Source: Dryomyza anilis
Taxonomy: Eukaryota; Arthropoda; Insecta; Diptera; Dryomyzidae
Length of the DNA: 64,000 nt
Assembly: GCA_951804985.1 (NCBI GenBank)
Contig: OX638131.1
Coordinates: forward strand, 88,610,349 to 88,674,348
Reading direction: 5' to 3'
The notes beneath the pieces are model-generated. The model ran no database searches, was not told the origin of the DNA, and was given only the letters and a program-made list of their open reading frames with translations. The position numbers and the translations under genes are program-made. This document shows positions 50,851 through 62,534 of the stretch, piece after piece. Every line of letters begins with the position of its first letter. The first letter of the stretch is position 1.

Positions 50851-52075
50851 TGTTTCAAAATGAATTTAGAAACAGATATACTGAGGTATGAAAAAGATGG
50901 GTCCAAGCTTCGTCCAGGTTTAAACTGGCTAAGCATTGTGTGAAGACTGGCTAAGCATTGTGTTGAAATATAGCAAAAAGAAGACTAGTCTTTGACAATG
51001 TCTTGGACAAAGATTAATTAAACAGATCTGTCAGTTCTAACTGAGTCTTGGGTGGTTTTTTAACCCTCTGAGCCAAAGCTTGCTCCAGTCTTGCGCGAAG
51101 AATACATAACTCTGGGCAAAACATAATACCCGAACATGGCTGAAGATTGATTATGCATTGGAGTGATACGATGGGTTGAGACTTAACAACAAGTAGTGGC
51201 CGAATCGGGTACTTCGTCTGCCGATTCTGGCTAAGTCTTGGGCGAAGATTTATTAAACACTCTGTCAGTTCTGAGTGAGTCTTTGCCGAAGGTTTATTAA
51301 TCATGCATTGGTCTGCCAGAGCTGACTAAGTTTTCATTTCGTCGTCAAGCCTGGCATTCACTACATGCACACAGACTGTTTATCCAACCAACGGTTCTCA
51401 CAACCGCTTAGTCGGTTTTTGTTGTCAAAACTAAAAGAGATCGCAGTCCAATGCATTTACCACTGACCTACCGAATGTTTAAAAATGAATTTAGAAACGG
51501 ATATACTACAGTATGAAAAGATGGGTCCAAGCTTCGTCAACGTTTCAGCATAATACCCTGACATGTCTGAAGAATGGCTAAGCATTGTGTTGAAAATTAG
51601 CAAAAAGTGGACTAGTCTTTGGTTTACCAGTTATGACAAAGTATTGAACAAAGATTAATTAACCAGGTCTGTCAGTTATAGCTGAGTCTTGGGGCGGTAT
51701 ATTAACACTCTGGGCCCAATCTTGCCCCAGTCTTGCGCGTAGAATACATAACTCTGAGCCAAACATAATACCCGAACATGACTGACTATGCATTGGAGTG
51801 ATACGATGGATTGTTCTCAACTGGTACTTGGTCTGCCGATTCTGGCTAAGTCTTGAGCGAAGACTAATAAAACACTCTGTCAGTTCTGACTGAGTCTTTG
51901 CCGAAGGTTTATTAATCATGCATTGGTCTGCCAGTGCTGACTAAGTTTTCATCTTGTAGTCAGTCAAGACATTTACATTTACTACATACACACAGAATAC
52001 CAACTCTTTACCCAACCAACATATTCGGTTCTATCAACCGCTTAGTCGGTTGTTATTGTCAAAACTAAAAGAGGT
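50813..52075. repeat. Tandem segmental duplication, unit about 626 bp
   Basis: Unit 1 (50813-51438) and unit 2 (51439-52075) both start GATCGCAGTCCAATGC, then GAATTTAGAAACNGATATAC, GGGTCCAAGCTTCGTC, CTCCAGTCTTGCGCG-type words and GCCGATTCTGGCTAAGTCTT. Both end CAACCGCTTAGTCGG. The start lies inside the SINE head, so the duplication took a piece of SINE. Inside are shorter repeats of CTGTCAGTTCTGACTGAGTC. Confidence 0.85.
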
Positions 52076-52284
52076 GTAGTTTGAACTACAACCAATGTTT
52101 TAAAACCATTTAGTACAAATTCTATAGAATAGTGTGTATAGGATAATATTTAAGCGCCAAACGAAAATGACAGTTTTCGCGAACACATTTGTAGACAATT
52201 CGATTTAATCGAATGAAGTTTGTCGGTACAACTAACTTTTTCGTCTATCCAAACTCATGTCAAAAGAGAACTTTTCTGTGTGTG
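51985..52284. mobile_element. Small TIR element with ACACACAGAA ends
   Basis: ACATACACACAGAATACCAA at the left pairs with CTTTTCTGTGTGTGG at the right. Inside are AACCGCTTAGTCGGTT and ACTACAACCAAT palindromic words also found at 62246-62497. Confidence 0.55.
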
Positions 52285-52803
52285 GATATTTATTAAGAAA
52301 TTAGGATAAATTGTGAATAGAGACATTGAATTCAAAAAGCGTTAGTTTGATTTTATACTGGGAAAGATAGATTATTAGCTTGGTGTAAATTGTATTTGAA
52401 ATTCATAAACAAATGGAATTCGAAATAGAACCAAATGGATTTTAGAATGGGAAAAATAATTCAGAATATGTAATTTCATTTGAAAAAAGATTAAATTAAA
52501 GTCGAAAAGAACCTTTAGAATTGAGAAAGAGAGGTACAAATTGACTATACTTCTTTCAATTGCTAAATTTTTTAAGAAAGTTCAATGTCTCATATTCCGA
52601 ATTAAATTTGCCTCTTCCAAATGTAATCTTTTCTATATTGAATTAAAATGGAAATGGAGTAAAATTTTTACTAAAGCTAATTATAACGTCTCGTGCGCAA
52701 TTATATTCAATAGGAAATAAAATAGAAACATTTTGAATACATAATGACGTCAAATGCATTACACTAACGCTTAATTACGAACTGACGTGTGGTGCATCAG
52801 CGC

Positions 52804-52810
52804 TATAAAA
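52804..52810 (+). promoter_or_regulatory. Candidate TATA box
   Basis: TATAAAA stands 35 bp before the ATG of the small open frame at 52845. No clear initiator element was found. Confidence 0.3.
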
Positions 52811-52844
52811 GAACCATTATCACAAACAATAATCCAAGAGAAAT

Positions 52845-52952
52845 ATGAGTGAAGCGTCTGCCGGGGAGAAGAGGTCTATTTTTAATATTCCATACTACGC
52901 GTTGGCGGTAATATTATCATATGTTGTCACGGACGCATATCTTCGTGCATGA
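52845..52952 (+). CDS. Candidate small ORF, 35 residues, membrane-like
   Basis: ATG-AGT-GAA-GCG at 52845 follows the context GAAAT. The frame runs to TGA at 52950-52952. The peptide starts polar (M-S-E-A-S-A-G-E-K-R-S), has a hydrophobic stretch (F-N-I-P-Y-Y-A-L-A-V-I-L-S-Y-V-V) and ends T-D-A-Y-L-R-A. Codons are GC-richer than the surroundings and a TATA box lies at a plausible distance upstream. It could be a real small membrane peptide, the first exon of a longer gene, or chance. No family recognised. Confidence 0.35.
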   Translation: MSEASAGEKRSIFNIPYYALAVILSYVVTDAYLRA

Positions 52953-53334
52953 CAAAGAAGAAGGTACGAAAACAAAAGCGGCACTAAACAGAAGATAGCA
53001 AAAACACGTTTTCATAATTTTCTACCAGTTATATTATAGGCAATTTCTTTTGTTTTATTAATCGTTTTATAGCTAATTTTTTTATATTTAATGAATTTTG
53101 AATATATTATATCCTGCGTTTTCACCATCTTCGGTTAACAACAGAGCCACTTGAAATGTAAGTTACCCGTAGAATACATCGAATTGAAACACTTAACAGG
53201 GTATTGGAAAAAAAGCCTTTTAAATACATGTTTATATTTACTTTGGTCCATTTGTAATACTAAAAGTTGGGATAGACGGTGTGCTAAATATTATTTATAT
53301 ATATATATCTATTTTCGATATCTATTCTTCACAA

Positions 53335-53530
53335 TCGAGGTTTTCGTCGGGTATATCTGTTGAAATCATGATTACAAGAACACAAGAAGAGCTAGTACAT
53401 TTTGGAACTTAGACTATTTGTATACCTACTCTATCTGTTATTGAAAATCAGCGAGATTGGTCGACCTATCCAATACTTGTGTATAACATGTACATCTCGT
53501 GGACAAATTTGTGGTACACCAAAAACTTAA
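53335..53530. repeat. Partial copy of the GTCCGTCTGTC dispersed repeat
   Basis: CTGTTGAAATCATGATTAC, GAAGAGCTAG, GCGAGATTGGTC and TTGTGGTACACC follow the order of the copy at 45755-46470, strongly diverged and without the microsatellite. Confidence 0.45.
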
Positions 53531-53639
53531 TTTCAGTCATTCAGTAAAGTACCAATACTTTCTAAAATATAGGAAAAAACAAAATTCCCGAAAAAAAAAC
53601 AAGCTTCATTTTTAGGCGAGGAGGTTCCACAAATGGAAA

Positions 53640-54340
53640 AAAGGAGGGGAAAGAACCACTCTGCGCATAGCGTAGATTACACTCAGGCTATAAAGTAGGC
53701 CCGTTGTAACCTCTCAGATTATGATTCCCTCACAATATATTGTGGCCACTGTTTTGCTACTTAAAAGTCGGTTAGAAATTTCATCGAAGAAGTTCTTAAG
53801 GCCTTTGCAGTCAAAGCTTCCCAGTTGTTTCAGTGATGAAATAAGGGGAACTCTTAAGTGAACAATTCTTAGTCTGACAAAAGCCGGACAGTGAAATAAG
53901 TAGTGTTCAAGCGTCTATCTGTCTCTTCCTCATAGTCACTGCAGATGTAAGAGTCGACTTTCCCAGTTTTAAAAGATGACCTCTTAGCTCGTTATGGCCC
54001 GTGAGTATGCCTGCGAATTGTTTTAACTTTTTCTTATTAGGGCTTAGAATTTTGTTTGTCTTAGATTTGTCGGGAGGGGCCCAGAGTCATTTGGGCTACG
54101 ATGGATTCATCCCATGAATTTGGGTAGTTGATGAGCTTATGACGTTTTTCATTTTTCCGGAATTGGAAAGGTCTGCTGGAATCTGATTGAAATTGTATCC
54201 ATGACTTACACATTTCTTGCAAATTCGTCGGCAGTCTTATTTCCCTCTATGTTGCAGGGTCCAGGAACTCAGATAACATCCAGAGTGCTAACAAGTAATA
54301 GATCCGCATTGTAGAACCATGGCGCACCCTGGATTTCACC
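53640..54340 (-). mobile_element. LINE remnant with RNase H and C-terminal region (I/R1-like)
   Basis: The minus strand at 54210-54270 reads V-P-G-P-C-N-I-E-G-N-K-T-A-D-E-F-A-R-N-V, the end of the RNase H domain of I/R1-type LINEs. Lower down (53770-53910) it reads E-H-Y-L-F-H-C-P-A-F-V-R-L-R-I and L-K-N-F-F-D-E-I-S-N, the usual C-terminal zinc-knuckle half and end. Frames are broken by stops; a third LINE lineage, inactive. Confidence 0.7.
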
Positions 54341-54384
54341 TCGTTCGTGAACATTGCTTTAATAGCAGCTTGGCTGACTTAAAT

Positions 54385-54800
54385 ATACACCCCAGGTAGT
54401 GCCAGACTTGTTACAGACTTGACTACCAAGGCTTGGTATATCGGACCAGACACAAGGCTTGCACAATCGTTAGCCACAGACTTCACACAGGCCTTGATAT
54501 CAAGGTAGACAAAATCCTGGCACATTTTTCATATCCAGATTTCAAACAAGCCTCGTTTGTTTAGATTAGACACAAGCCTGGGACAATCGTCACTACCAGG
54601 CTTTACCTAGGCCTTGTTAGTTTAGTTTAGACACAAGCCTGGTATAATCGTCACTCACAGACTCCACACAGGCCTTGATATACCAAGCTAGGCACAGGAC
54701 TGGCACATTTGTCATTCGCAGAATTCAAACAGGCCTTGTTAGTTTATTTTGGACACAGGCCTGGCACAGTTTTCATTCACGGACTCCACACAGAGGCGCG
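54385..54800. repeat. Minisatellite, about 55-60 bp unit, ACACAGGCCTTG
   Basis: Units have the order ACACAAGCCTGGNACAATCG, TCACTCACAGACTCCACAC and AGGCCTTGNTANNNTANNTTAG, at least six times. Diverged words (GACACAAGGCTG, GACACAGGCCTGAG) continue to about 55290. Confidence 0.75.
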
Positions 54801-55299
54801 ATTCTGTAACTTATTAACGACAAACTATGTAACTATATTTTAACGACATTTGTCGTTAAAAATAGTTAACGATATCGATTTTTGTAGCCAATAAGATACA
54901 GAATCGCCCTACAGTCCTCGGTACACCAATATTGACACAAGGCTGACATAATATTGAACCACATATAAAAATTGTTAAATTATCCAAACCGTCATATGCT
55001 GAAGGAAATTCAAAATTTCGTCTCGACAACGCAATGCCCATGACAGATTATGACCAATAGGCGTATTACACCACAAGTCTCGGGTATTAGTCTTATTTAA
55101 AGGCTGAGGTTCAACCCTTGGCTGAGGTTCAATTAAGCCTTGGTCCCAGCCTGGGACACAAGTCTGAGTACAAATCTGAACTACAGGCTTGTAATTATTC
55201 CAGTCTTGAGACAGTCTTGGAACGAGCCAGTGTTGACACAGGCCTGAGAAGCATTGGCACAAGCATGTGTCAGTCTACTTGGGTCGTCAATTCCTACTT

Positions 55300-56075
55300 G
55301 AGACATACATTTTTAAGTTTTTTTTTTCGCATATCGTATTTTTTTTTATATACATTTTTTTAATATTATAAAATTTTAAAAATTTACTGAATATGAGAAG
55401 AGTGGTAAAATTGCCTCTAGCTTGAATTTTTATTATAATGATAAAATATATATTTTAAGTGTTATGAATAATACTAATTCAACACATTTAAAAAATTTGA
55501 ATAAATCTAAAAACAGATGTGAAGTTTTTATTATATAATTGAAATTTGATAAAACCTGCTAGACACATTAGTTACAAAATTTGAATATGAATAGAAAGCA
55601 AACAAAAAAATAAGTAGGCAAAAATTTTATTAGCAATTTTATTGGTTTAGCGTAAGTTTTGGAGAGGTGTTCAAGCGGCTTAAATATGACTAATGGAAGG
55701 CCTTGTTAAATATGCTAATAAACTTATCTAAAAATATATATGTCAACGGTACGGTAGGTATGCATTTTATGAAAACAAAGAGCTTATTTTGAGTCGTACA
55801 AATTATTTTTATGAGAAAGATAAGATAATGAGACCAGTTTTAGATTTCTTAATTTTAAGCAGGAGATAATAATTTACATACAGATGCATGTTTATCATCA
55901 ATGATGCTTTCGGAAATATTACTAACAATTTTTCCCGCGGTTTTTATATTATAAAGGAAATAATTTGTACTGAATTAAAATTAATGTTCATATAGAATTC
56001 TTTTAAGTGAATAAATATGTGGAAAAACTGGTATACAATCTTAAACAACAATTAACTAGGCAGTTCAAATACTAC
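55300..56075. other. No feature recognised
   Basis: AT-rich DNA. Confidence 0.3.
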
Positions 56076-56079
56076 AAAG

Positions 56080-56400
56080 TTTCTCGTATGAATTTGAAGA
56101 TTATATTCTCGATAGTGAAAATTAGTCGACACCTTATCGGTTACTGGTAGGGATTTAAAGAGTATATCCTCGCCAGTTAAACTATTACAAAACTGTTGGT
56201 TTTTCTGGTAGGGATTTGAGGAGTAAATCTCTGCCAGTAAAACTATATAAGAACTTATCGGGTACTGTTATGGAAATGCCCAAAAACCGAAGAGTTTTAC
56301 TGGGTAGATTCGGGTCGGATAATACGTGACATTGCATGCGGATTACTCGACAAGTGACAAGTAAAACTGGCTGGATAACGACTTGAGACTTCTTCGCGGA
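56080..56400. repeat. Dispersed repeat copy (partner at 10080-10320)
   Basis: Three internal units of GGTTACTGGTAGGGATTTAA type and TCGCCAGTTAAACTAT type are followed by the CGACAAGTGACAAGTAAAAC end shared with the 10-kb copy. Confidence 0.6.
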
Positions 56401-56898
56401 AGAACCAAGTTGGCCCGGCGCTGCTGTCTCAAAGTAAACTCTGAAAAAAAATATTTTCCATTACGTGTTGATAATTTTAAAATGTATTATTTCAGCCGAC
56501 AATTTTTTAAATCATTAGATTTACTTAATTGTTGTGGATAAATCGAGCGTAAGAGAAAAGTACGCCATTTTCCTTTTTTATAGTAGTCAAATGTCAAAAT
56601 AACTCAACAGTTTTGTTGCAAATGTCCAAGTACTCAGGATATTTGCTATCAGTCAACTGTAAATATCTCAATTATCATTGCTGTTGTGGCAAACTTCTCG
56701 TAACTATCTGCATATATGTCATATTTAAAAAATATTAATAGTTTTGCTGAAACTTTATTGAAACTTATGGGATGTTTGAATATTTGCTACAAGGCTACAA
56801 GAATTTTATAAACATCTTATTTTCTTAGTGTATGTATTCCTCCCGAAAATGTTTTCAATATTCAATTCTTACCTAAAATAATTTTACTCTGATACAAT

Positions 56899-57254
56899 CA
56901 TGATACAAATATATACAGGTACGATCACTCTGACACTAGTATTTTTTGACAAATTTTGAAATATTTTGTTTTGATTCAAATTTTTAAAAATTTTAATTTA
57001 TTTTCAAAGAATAAATCAAAATTATAATTCAAATTTTGTTTTGATTATAAAAATGTTTGAGAACATTTTTAACTTATCTCAAAGCATACCTTGATAATTA
57101 TATTTCATTTCTATAGAATTTTATATAAGATTTTTATAATTGTCGATTTGATTTGCTTTTAAAACTAAACTTCAAAAAACTTGCCTAGTGTCAGCTAAAG
57201 TAAACATTGGAAAAAAATGGAAGAGTGATCGTACCGGTATATATTTGTATCATG
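56899..57254. mobile_element. MITE with about 35-bp TIRs
   Basis: CATGATACAAATATATACAG and the following GTACGATCACTCT are inverted at 57221-57254 with one mismatch. The flanks GATACAAT and GATACGAT could be a slightly decayed 8-bp target duplication. The interior is AT-rich and non-coding. Confidence 0.75.
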
Positions 57255-57352
57255 GATACGATTCAATAACGATACAATTCTATTTCTCAAAATTATTGTT
57301 CGATGCAGAGCAGAATTATGTCGAGAAAAAATATTTTAAATAAAAATTGATA

Positions 57353-58891
57353 CTGCACAGAAAGAAAATGTACATCATATTGATGAATTCCGTTCTTCAA
57401 ACCATTATTCATTGTATTAAAGAACCATTCATAAAATTAATAACTAACGACATCAATGTTATGAATGCGATCATAAATATGATAAGTGTTCTTCAATATG
57501 ATGAACTGTATGTGAAGAATAGAACATAAAATACAACATTCATATTTTACTTCATATTGAAGAATGCTGTTCATTAAACCAAATTCCAATCAAAATATTT
57601 ATTTTTCGTTAATTTTTTGCCGTACTTCTCAGTTCGCAAGTAGTTCATGTATGTTATTTTTTATATAATGCTTGCTCGACATGCAGTAAAATGTTAGTAA
57701 ATTAGTAAAAATTAATAAAATGTTTTATAATATATTTATTTATAATTATAATTTTTTTTTAATAAAAAGTTATATTTAAAAAAATGTTTTGTTTTAAAAT
57801 TTTTTTTCCCGAAAAAAATTTCGGTTATATTTTTAAACTAGCTGGACCCGTGCACGACTCGTGCCAAGATTTAGTGAATGCAAGGATATGGAGTGATTTT
57901 ATTAATATAAAGAACATATTTATTATGAATTTATGTGAATTTTAGAGTGGTGAATTTTAGTGTGGTGAGTTTTAGTGTAGTGAATTTTAGTGTGGTGAGT
58001 TTAGTGTTGTGAGTTTTAGTGTGGTGAATTTTGGTGTGGTAAGTTTTGTTGTGGTGAATTTTAGAGTGGTGAGTTTTGTTGTGGTGAATTTTAGAGTGGT
58101 GAGTTTGAGTGTGGTGAATTTTAGAGTGGTGAGTTTTAGTTTGGTGAGTTTTAGTTTGGTGAATTTCGGTGTGGTGAGTTTAAAGAATTTGGGATGGTTG
58201 GTATACCCAGGTGTGAAATATCATAAGATCACTACAAAGATCACTATAATATCTGTTGAAATACACCATCTGGAAAATGTACCTTCTATGGGGGGTGCCA
58301 CGCCCAGTGGTCTAATACCGCCCACATTCCGCGAGACCGTTTAGAATGGTTATATATAACGCTGACCAGAATTTCATTAAATTTGCTATGCTAATTGCGG
58401 ACATAATGTGTTTTTAATTTTTGGGTTATATGGGAGGTGCCACGCCCACGCCACCAATCTCACCGAGATATAGCCTATACTCTGCCCAGACCCAACATAC
58501 ATGTTGTGTCAAAATTTGATTCAATTCGGTTCAGCCGTTTTGACGCCTATTCGGAACATACAGACATACATACTTACATTCGCAAATATATAGTAGATAC
58601 AATTTTTACAACAACACTTTTTTAGAATTATTTTCAAAAAAAAATTTTTTTTTTTGAAAAAATCGTAAAAAAATATTATATTCATAGTTATTATGAACAA
58701 ATTCATCAATATGACGAATCAAATTCATTGTATTGAATATTTCGTTCTTTCGTACATATAATAAATGTATTCATTAAAATGTAATTTAATGAACGGTGGT
58801 ATCAATATGATGAATGTGATAGTTGGTGAAAAATTCATAATATTTATGAATAAATTCATCATATTGATAATTTTTTTTTTTTGTGTGTGTA
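57353..58891. mobile_element. TIR element with ATCATATTGATGAAT motifs
   Basis: ACTGCACAGAAAGAAAATGT then CATCATATTGATGAATT at the left pairs with AATTCATCATATTGATAA and TTTTTTTTGTGTGTGTAG at the right. Variants such as TTCATCAATATGACGAATCA fill both outer parts. Another repeat (57838-58612) is inserted in the middle. Confidence 0.65.
57838..58612. repeat. Dispersed repeat nested in the preceding element
   Basis: It begins AGCTGGACCCGTGCACGACT and ends with AATTCGGTTCAGCCGTTTTG and an ACATACAGACATACATAC tail, a type seen in many insect genomes. At 57940-58185 it contains a 15-bp minisatellite (GTGGTGAATTTTAGT). Confidence 0.65.
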
Positions 58892-60220
58892 GAATATTCC
58901 CTCGAAAGAATTGTCTGGGGAATGTATCGGATAGAACTATATCGAGGTGGAATTGTTTTGGGGAATTATCTCTCTATCATATTCGTATTATTATATTATC
59001 GAAAATGATAATTTGGACGAATAAACTATATCATTTCCCTTTTTGTTGAATTTAAATAATCAAATTAACTTCTATAATCAAAATCTACACGTATTAATTA
59101 TGTATATTATTAAAACTGAGGATGTTTCTTAAGAAACTCGAAACTTTCCAAAACCAAACTTCACCGAAAAACGCCCACAAACATTTGAAAACATGAAACA
59201 AAAACATACAATTAGAAAAACCTATACGGGAAAACATACCAAAAAACGAGATGTATTATTGAGTCACAGTGAGAGTAGGTACTTCGATTGTATAGATAAA
59301 GAAAACATTGAAAAAACACCAGCAGATACCACCGGCAAAGTAATGTTTGTTTTAATTAAGTAAATAAAAAGTGAAAGACAAAAATAATAAAAAAAAACAC
59401 ACAAAATTTAAAAAAGAAAACGTAGAAAAAAAACTATACATTTTAGTGGGTACAATGCTCCAAAGGGGGGCACATACAACTATAGATTGTACCCAACACT
59501 TCAAAAGATAAACAATTTTTTGGGCTCTTAGAAAGAAAACCAAACAAAAAAAAAATAGAAAAACATGGATGAGTGACAAGCAAAAAAAAAAAAGAAAACA
59601 TACATCAAAAATTTATTTAAATTTAAATATGCAACGAAAGTGTGAGTGAATAGGTTAGTGACTGAGTTGTGTACGAGATTTGTTAAAGAGTCAGTGACAC
59701 GATCTCAACAAGCACACTTTGTAGACACCGCATAATATGATCGTATTATTGAAATCTATAATAGATATAGATACCAACTATAATCATGAAACATGCATGC
59801 GGGAAGGTCGTCAACTTTTGTTTTTTCAGTTAGTTAGTTATGCAGTGAGTTTGGGTTTTGTTAAAAATGGGCGTTATATGATTAGGAAGTGACAAACATG
59901 TTGAATTAATGGGTGTATAGTGTCATTAGCAGAAATAACTAATTCGTTAATGTTAAAAAAAAACCGTACTTGTTTGACACACGTATTAGAGCTCAATGCA
60001 AACTCAAATTTAATTCAGTACCAAGAAAATAGCACTTTAAATATACCTTAACTCTGTTTGAAATTTAACTTTTTAGGTTTGAAGTGATCATGAACTGATC
60101 ATGTTAATGATATAACTGGTAGGATTAATGTGCCGAATTTTGATTTTTTTTAAGGTCACATAATAAAAACATTATTTTTGTTTGTTTTATCTTAAATAAA
60201 GGGATTTACTAAGAAACAAG
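58892..60220. other. No feature recognised
   Basis: AT-rich DNA with A-rich stretches (59350-59620). No gene. Confidence 0.3.
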
Positions 60221-60224
60221 TTCC

Positions 60225-60300
60225 GACTTTTCCTTGATTTCAACAGACATACAGACTACCAGACAGGCGGACTTCTCTAAATCGACTCAGGAGGCTTCGG
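60225..60300. repeat. Fragment of the GTCCGTCTGTC dispersed repeat
   Basis: GATTTCAACAGACATACAGA and CTCTAAATCGACTCAGGAGG match the 36.9-kb copy. Confidence 0.5.
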
Positions 60301-60592
60301 ATGCTATATTGGGAGTTGGAAAAGCAAATAGATCAAAACTAGTACTGAAAGGCGGACTAGTTATTGGGCATGTCATTGCGCGGAGTCAATTGACTGACTT
60401 TTGCACTAATGTACTCTAGCTCTGAACTAGTTCCAGAACTAGTATTTTTTGTTCTAGTTCACTTTGTTTTGGAACTAGATTTTCTAGACTCCTTTTCCCA
60501 TAGGATTTTTTCAGAAATTGAGTATTCCAAAAAAATGCTGACCAGTTTTAAAATACATTTGAAAATTTCTAACTCACCTCCTTAAATTGGCA

Positions 60593-62497
60593 TACATAGA
60601 AAAACCTATTTTGGATGATGTTGGAAAAAACGAAAAGTTTGTTGTAACAACCAACATTATACGTCTCAATTTCTTTAAATTGATTGTTGGAACAGGCTGA
60701 AAAACAACAAAGCCGCAGGTTCGGATGGTCTGCCTGCTCAGTTGTTTAAGACCGGAGGCGATGAGCTCATAACGAGCATGCACCAGCTCATCAGCAGAAT
60801 ATGGAAGAAAGCATGCCTAACGAATGGAATCTCAGTATACTCTGCCCAATCTTTAAGAAGGGGGATCCCACGATACGTTGGCGCAGGATCCCACTTACCG
60901 TGGGATAAGTCTCCTCAACATCGCGTATAAAGTTCTAACGAGCGTATTATGTGAAAGACTGAAGACCATCGTCAACAGACTGATTGGATCTTATCATTGT
61001 GGCTTCAGACCTGGCAAGTCCACCATAGAACAGATTTTCACATCGACACCCACCACCTCTTCGTCGACTACAAAGCTGCCTTCGACAGTCCGATAAGAAG
61101 TCGCCTATACGCCACCATGTCTGAGTTCGGTATATCTGCGAAACTTATAAGGCTTTGCAGGATGACTCTGAGCGACACACGTTGCTTAGTGAGAATTGGG
61201 AACAACCTCACCGATACGTTTAATACCGAACGAGGTTTCAGACAAGGCGATTCCCTATCGTGTGACTTCTTCAACCTAATAATGGAGAAGATTGTAAGAG
61301 CTGCACAACTCCATCACAATGGCACTAACTTCAACAAGAGTCCAAGCTGCTCGGGTACGCTGAAGATATCGACTTCATTGGGCAGAGCGTACGAGCAGTC
61401 AGTGCAGCATTCTCCAGTTTAGAGAGGGGTCATACGGTTAACGAGTCTTACGGTAAACGAGGACAAGACGAAGTACCTAGTGTCAACAAACACAGAGTCC
61501 CGACGTCTTTGACAACACTTCACTATTGACAACCACAACTTCGAAGTTGTGACGGACTTCGTATACCTAGGAACCAGCATCAACACGGAAAACAATGTCA
61601 GCCTGGAGATTAGTCGAAGAATAACTCTTGCCAACAGGTGTTACTTTGGGCTCAGTAGGCAATTGAGGAGCACAGCCCTCTCTCAACGGACAAAAATTAC
61701 GCTCTATAAGTCGCTGATCATGCCAGTCCTTCTCTATGGCGCTGAGGCATGGACGCTTGCCAACACCGATGAGCGAGCTTTAGGAGTGTTCGAGAGAAAG
61801 ATTCTTCGGAAAATCTATGGCCCGATATGCGTTGAAAACGAGTACAGAATCAGATGGAACGACGAGCTGTATGAGCTCTATGCCGACATTGACATAGTCA
61901 GGCACATTAAGATCCAGCGCCTACGCTGGCTTAGACATGTCGAGCGTATGGATGAAAGCTCTCCAGCAAAAAAGGTATTCAATTCTGTACCCAGTGGTGG
62001 TCAACGTAGGACAGGGCGTCCGAATCTCCGGTGGAGCGACCAAGTGCGAGACAACCTGACAACACTTGGAGTGCAAAACTGGCGCAAGCGCGCGCAATGC
62101 AGAAGCGATTGGCGAGGGGTGATTGCTGCGACCGAAACCCATCATGGGTTGTTATGGCCAAATAAGTAAGTAAGTAAGATTGTTGGAACAGGAGTTAAAT
62201 ATGTACATAGAGAATAGAGATTTATTGCGCCGACCAACTCTTGTCCCAACCAACTTATTCGGTTTTCTCAACCGCTTAGTCGGTTGTTATTGTCAAAACT
62301 AAAATAGTTGTAGTTTTGATTACAACCAATTTTGAAATGTTGTAGAACCATTTCGAACAGTTTTGAACAAATTGAAGTGTGTTTATGCTAATAGAAAAGA
62401 AAAGTTTGTTGTAACAACCAACATTATGCAGTTCCGTGTTAATCGTCTTAACCGAATGAAGTTTGTTGTTATAACTAATATGATTTTTCTGTGTGTA
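60593..62497. mobile_element. Palindromic element with TACATAGAAAAA ends, split by a LINE
   Basis: TACATAGAAAAACC at 60593 pairs with TTTTTCTGTGTGTA ending at 62497. Without the LINE it would be about 0.4 kb. GTTGTAACAACCAACATTAT occurs in both halves (near 60642 and 62408). Confidence 0.55.
60682..62192 (+). mobile_element. 5'-truncated RTE-like LINE with 15-bp target duplication
   Basis: GATTGTTGGAACAGG occurs at 60682-60696 and 62178-62192. Between them the plus strand encodes the C-terminal half of a LINE polyprotein in several frames. It reads N-K-A-A-G-S-D-G-L-P-A-Q-L-F-K (60703), G-I-S-L-L-N-I-A-Y-K-V-L (60904), C-G-F-R-P-G-K-S-T (61000), V-D-Y-K-A-A-F-D-S (61063) and G-F-R-Q-G-D-S-L-S-C (61231), then L-Y-G-A-E-A-W-T and L-R-W-L-R-H-V-E-R-M-D and the final W-P-N-K-stop at 62169. 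The last 206 codons are intact. The 3' end is a TAAG repeat, as in RTE-type elements. The F-A-D-D region is damaged. No TA-rich flanking gene is affected. Confidence 0.88.
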
Positions 62498-62534
62498 CGT
62501 CGGAAATCTAGCAAGGACAAAATCCACATATGGG

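Noticed and set aside
51014..51919. Two similar minus-strand frames starting I-N-K-P-S-A-K-T
   Set aside because: Their similarity is explained by the tandem DNA duplication, and they break differently in the two units, so there is no sign of protein-level conservation.
58009..58344. Plus-strand frame with V-V-N-F-R-V-V-S-F repeats
   Set aside because: Made by a 15-bp minisatellite inside a dispersed repeat.
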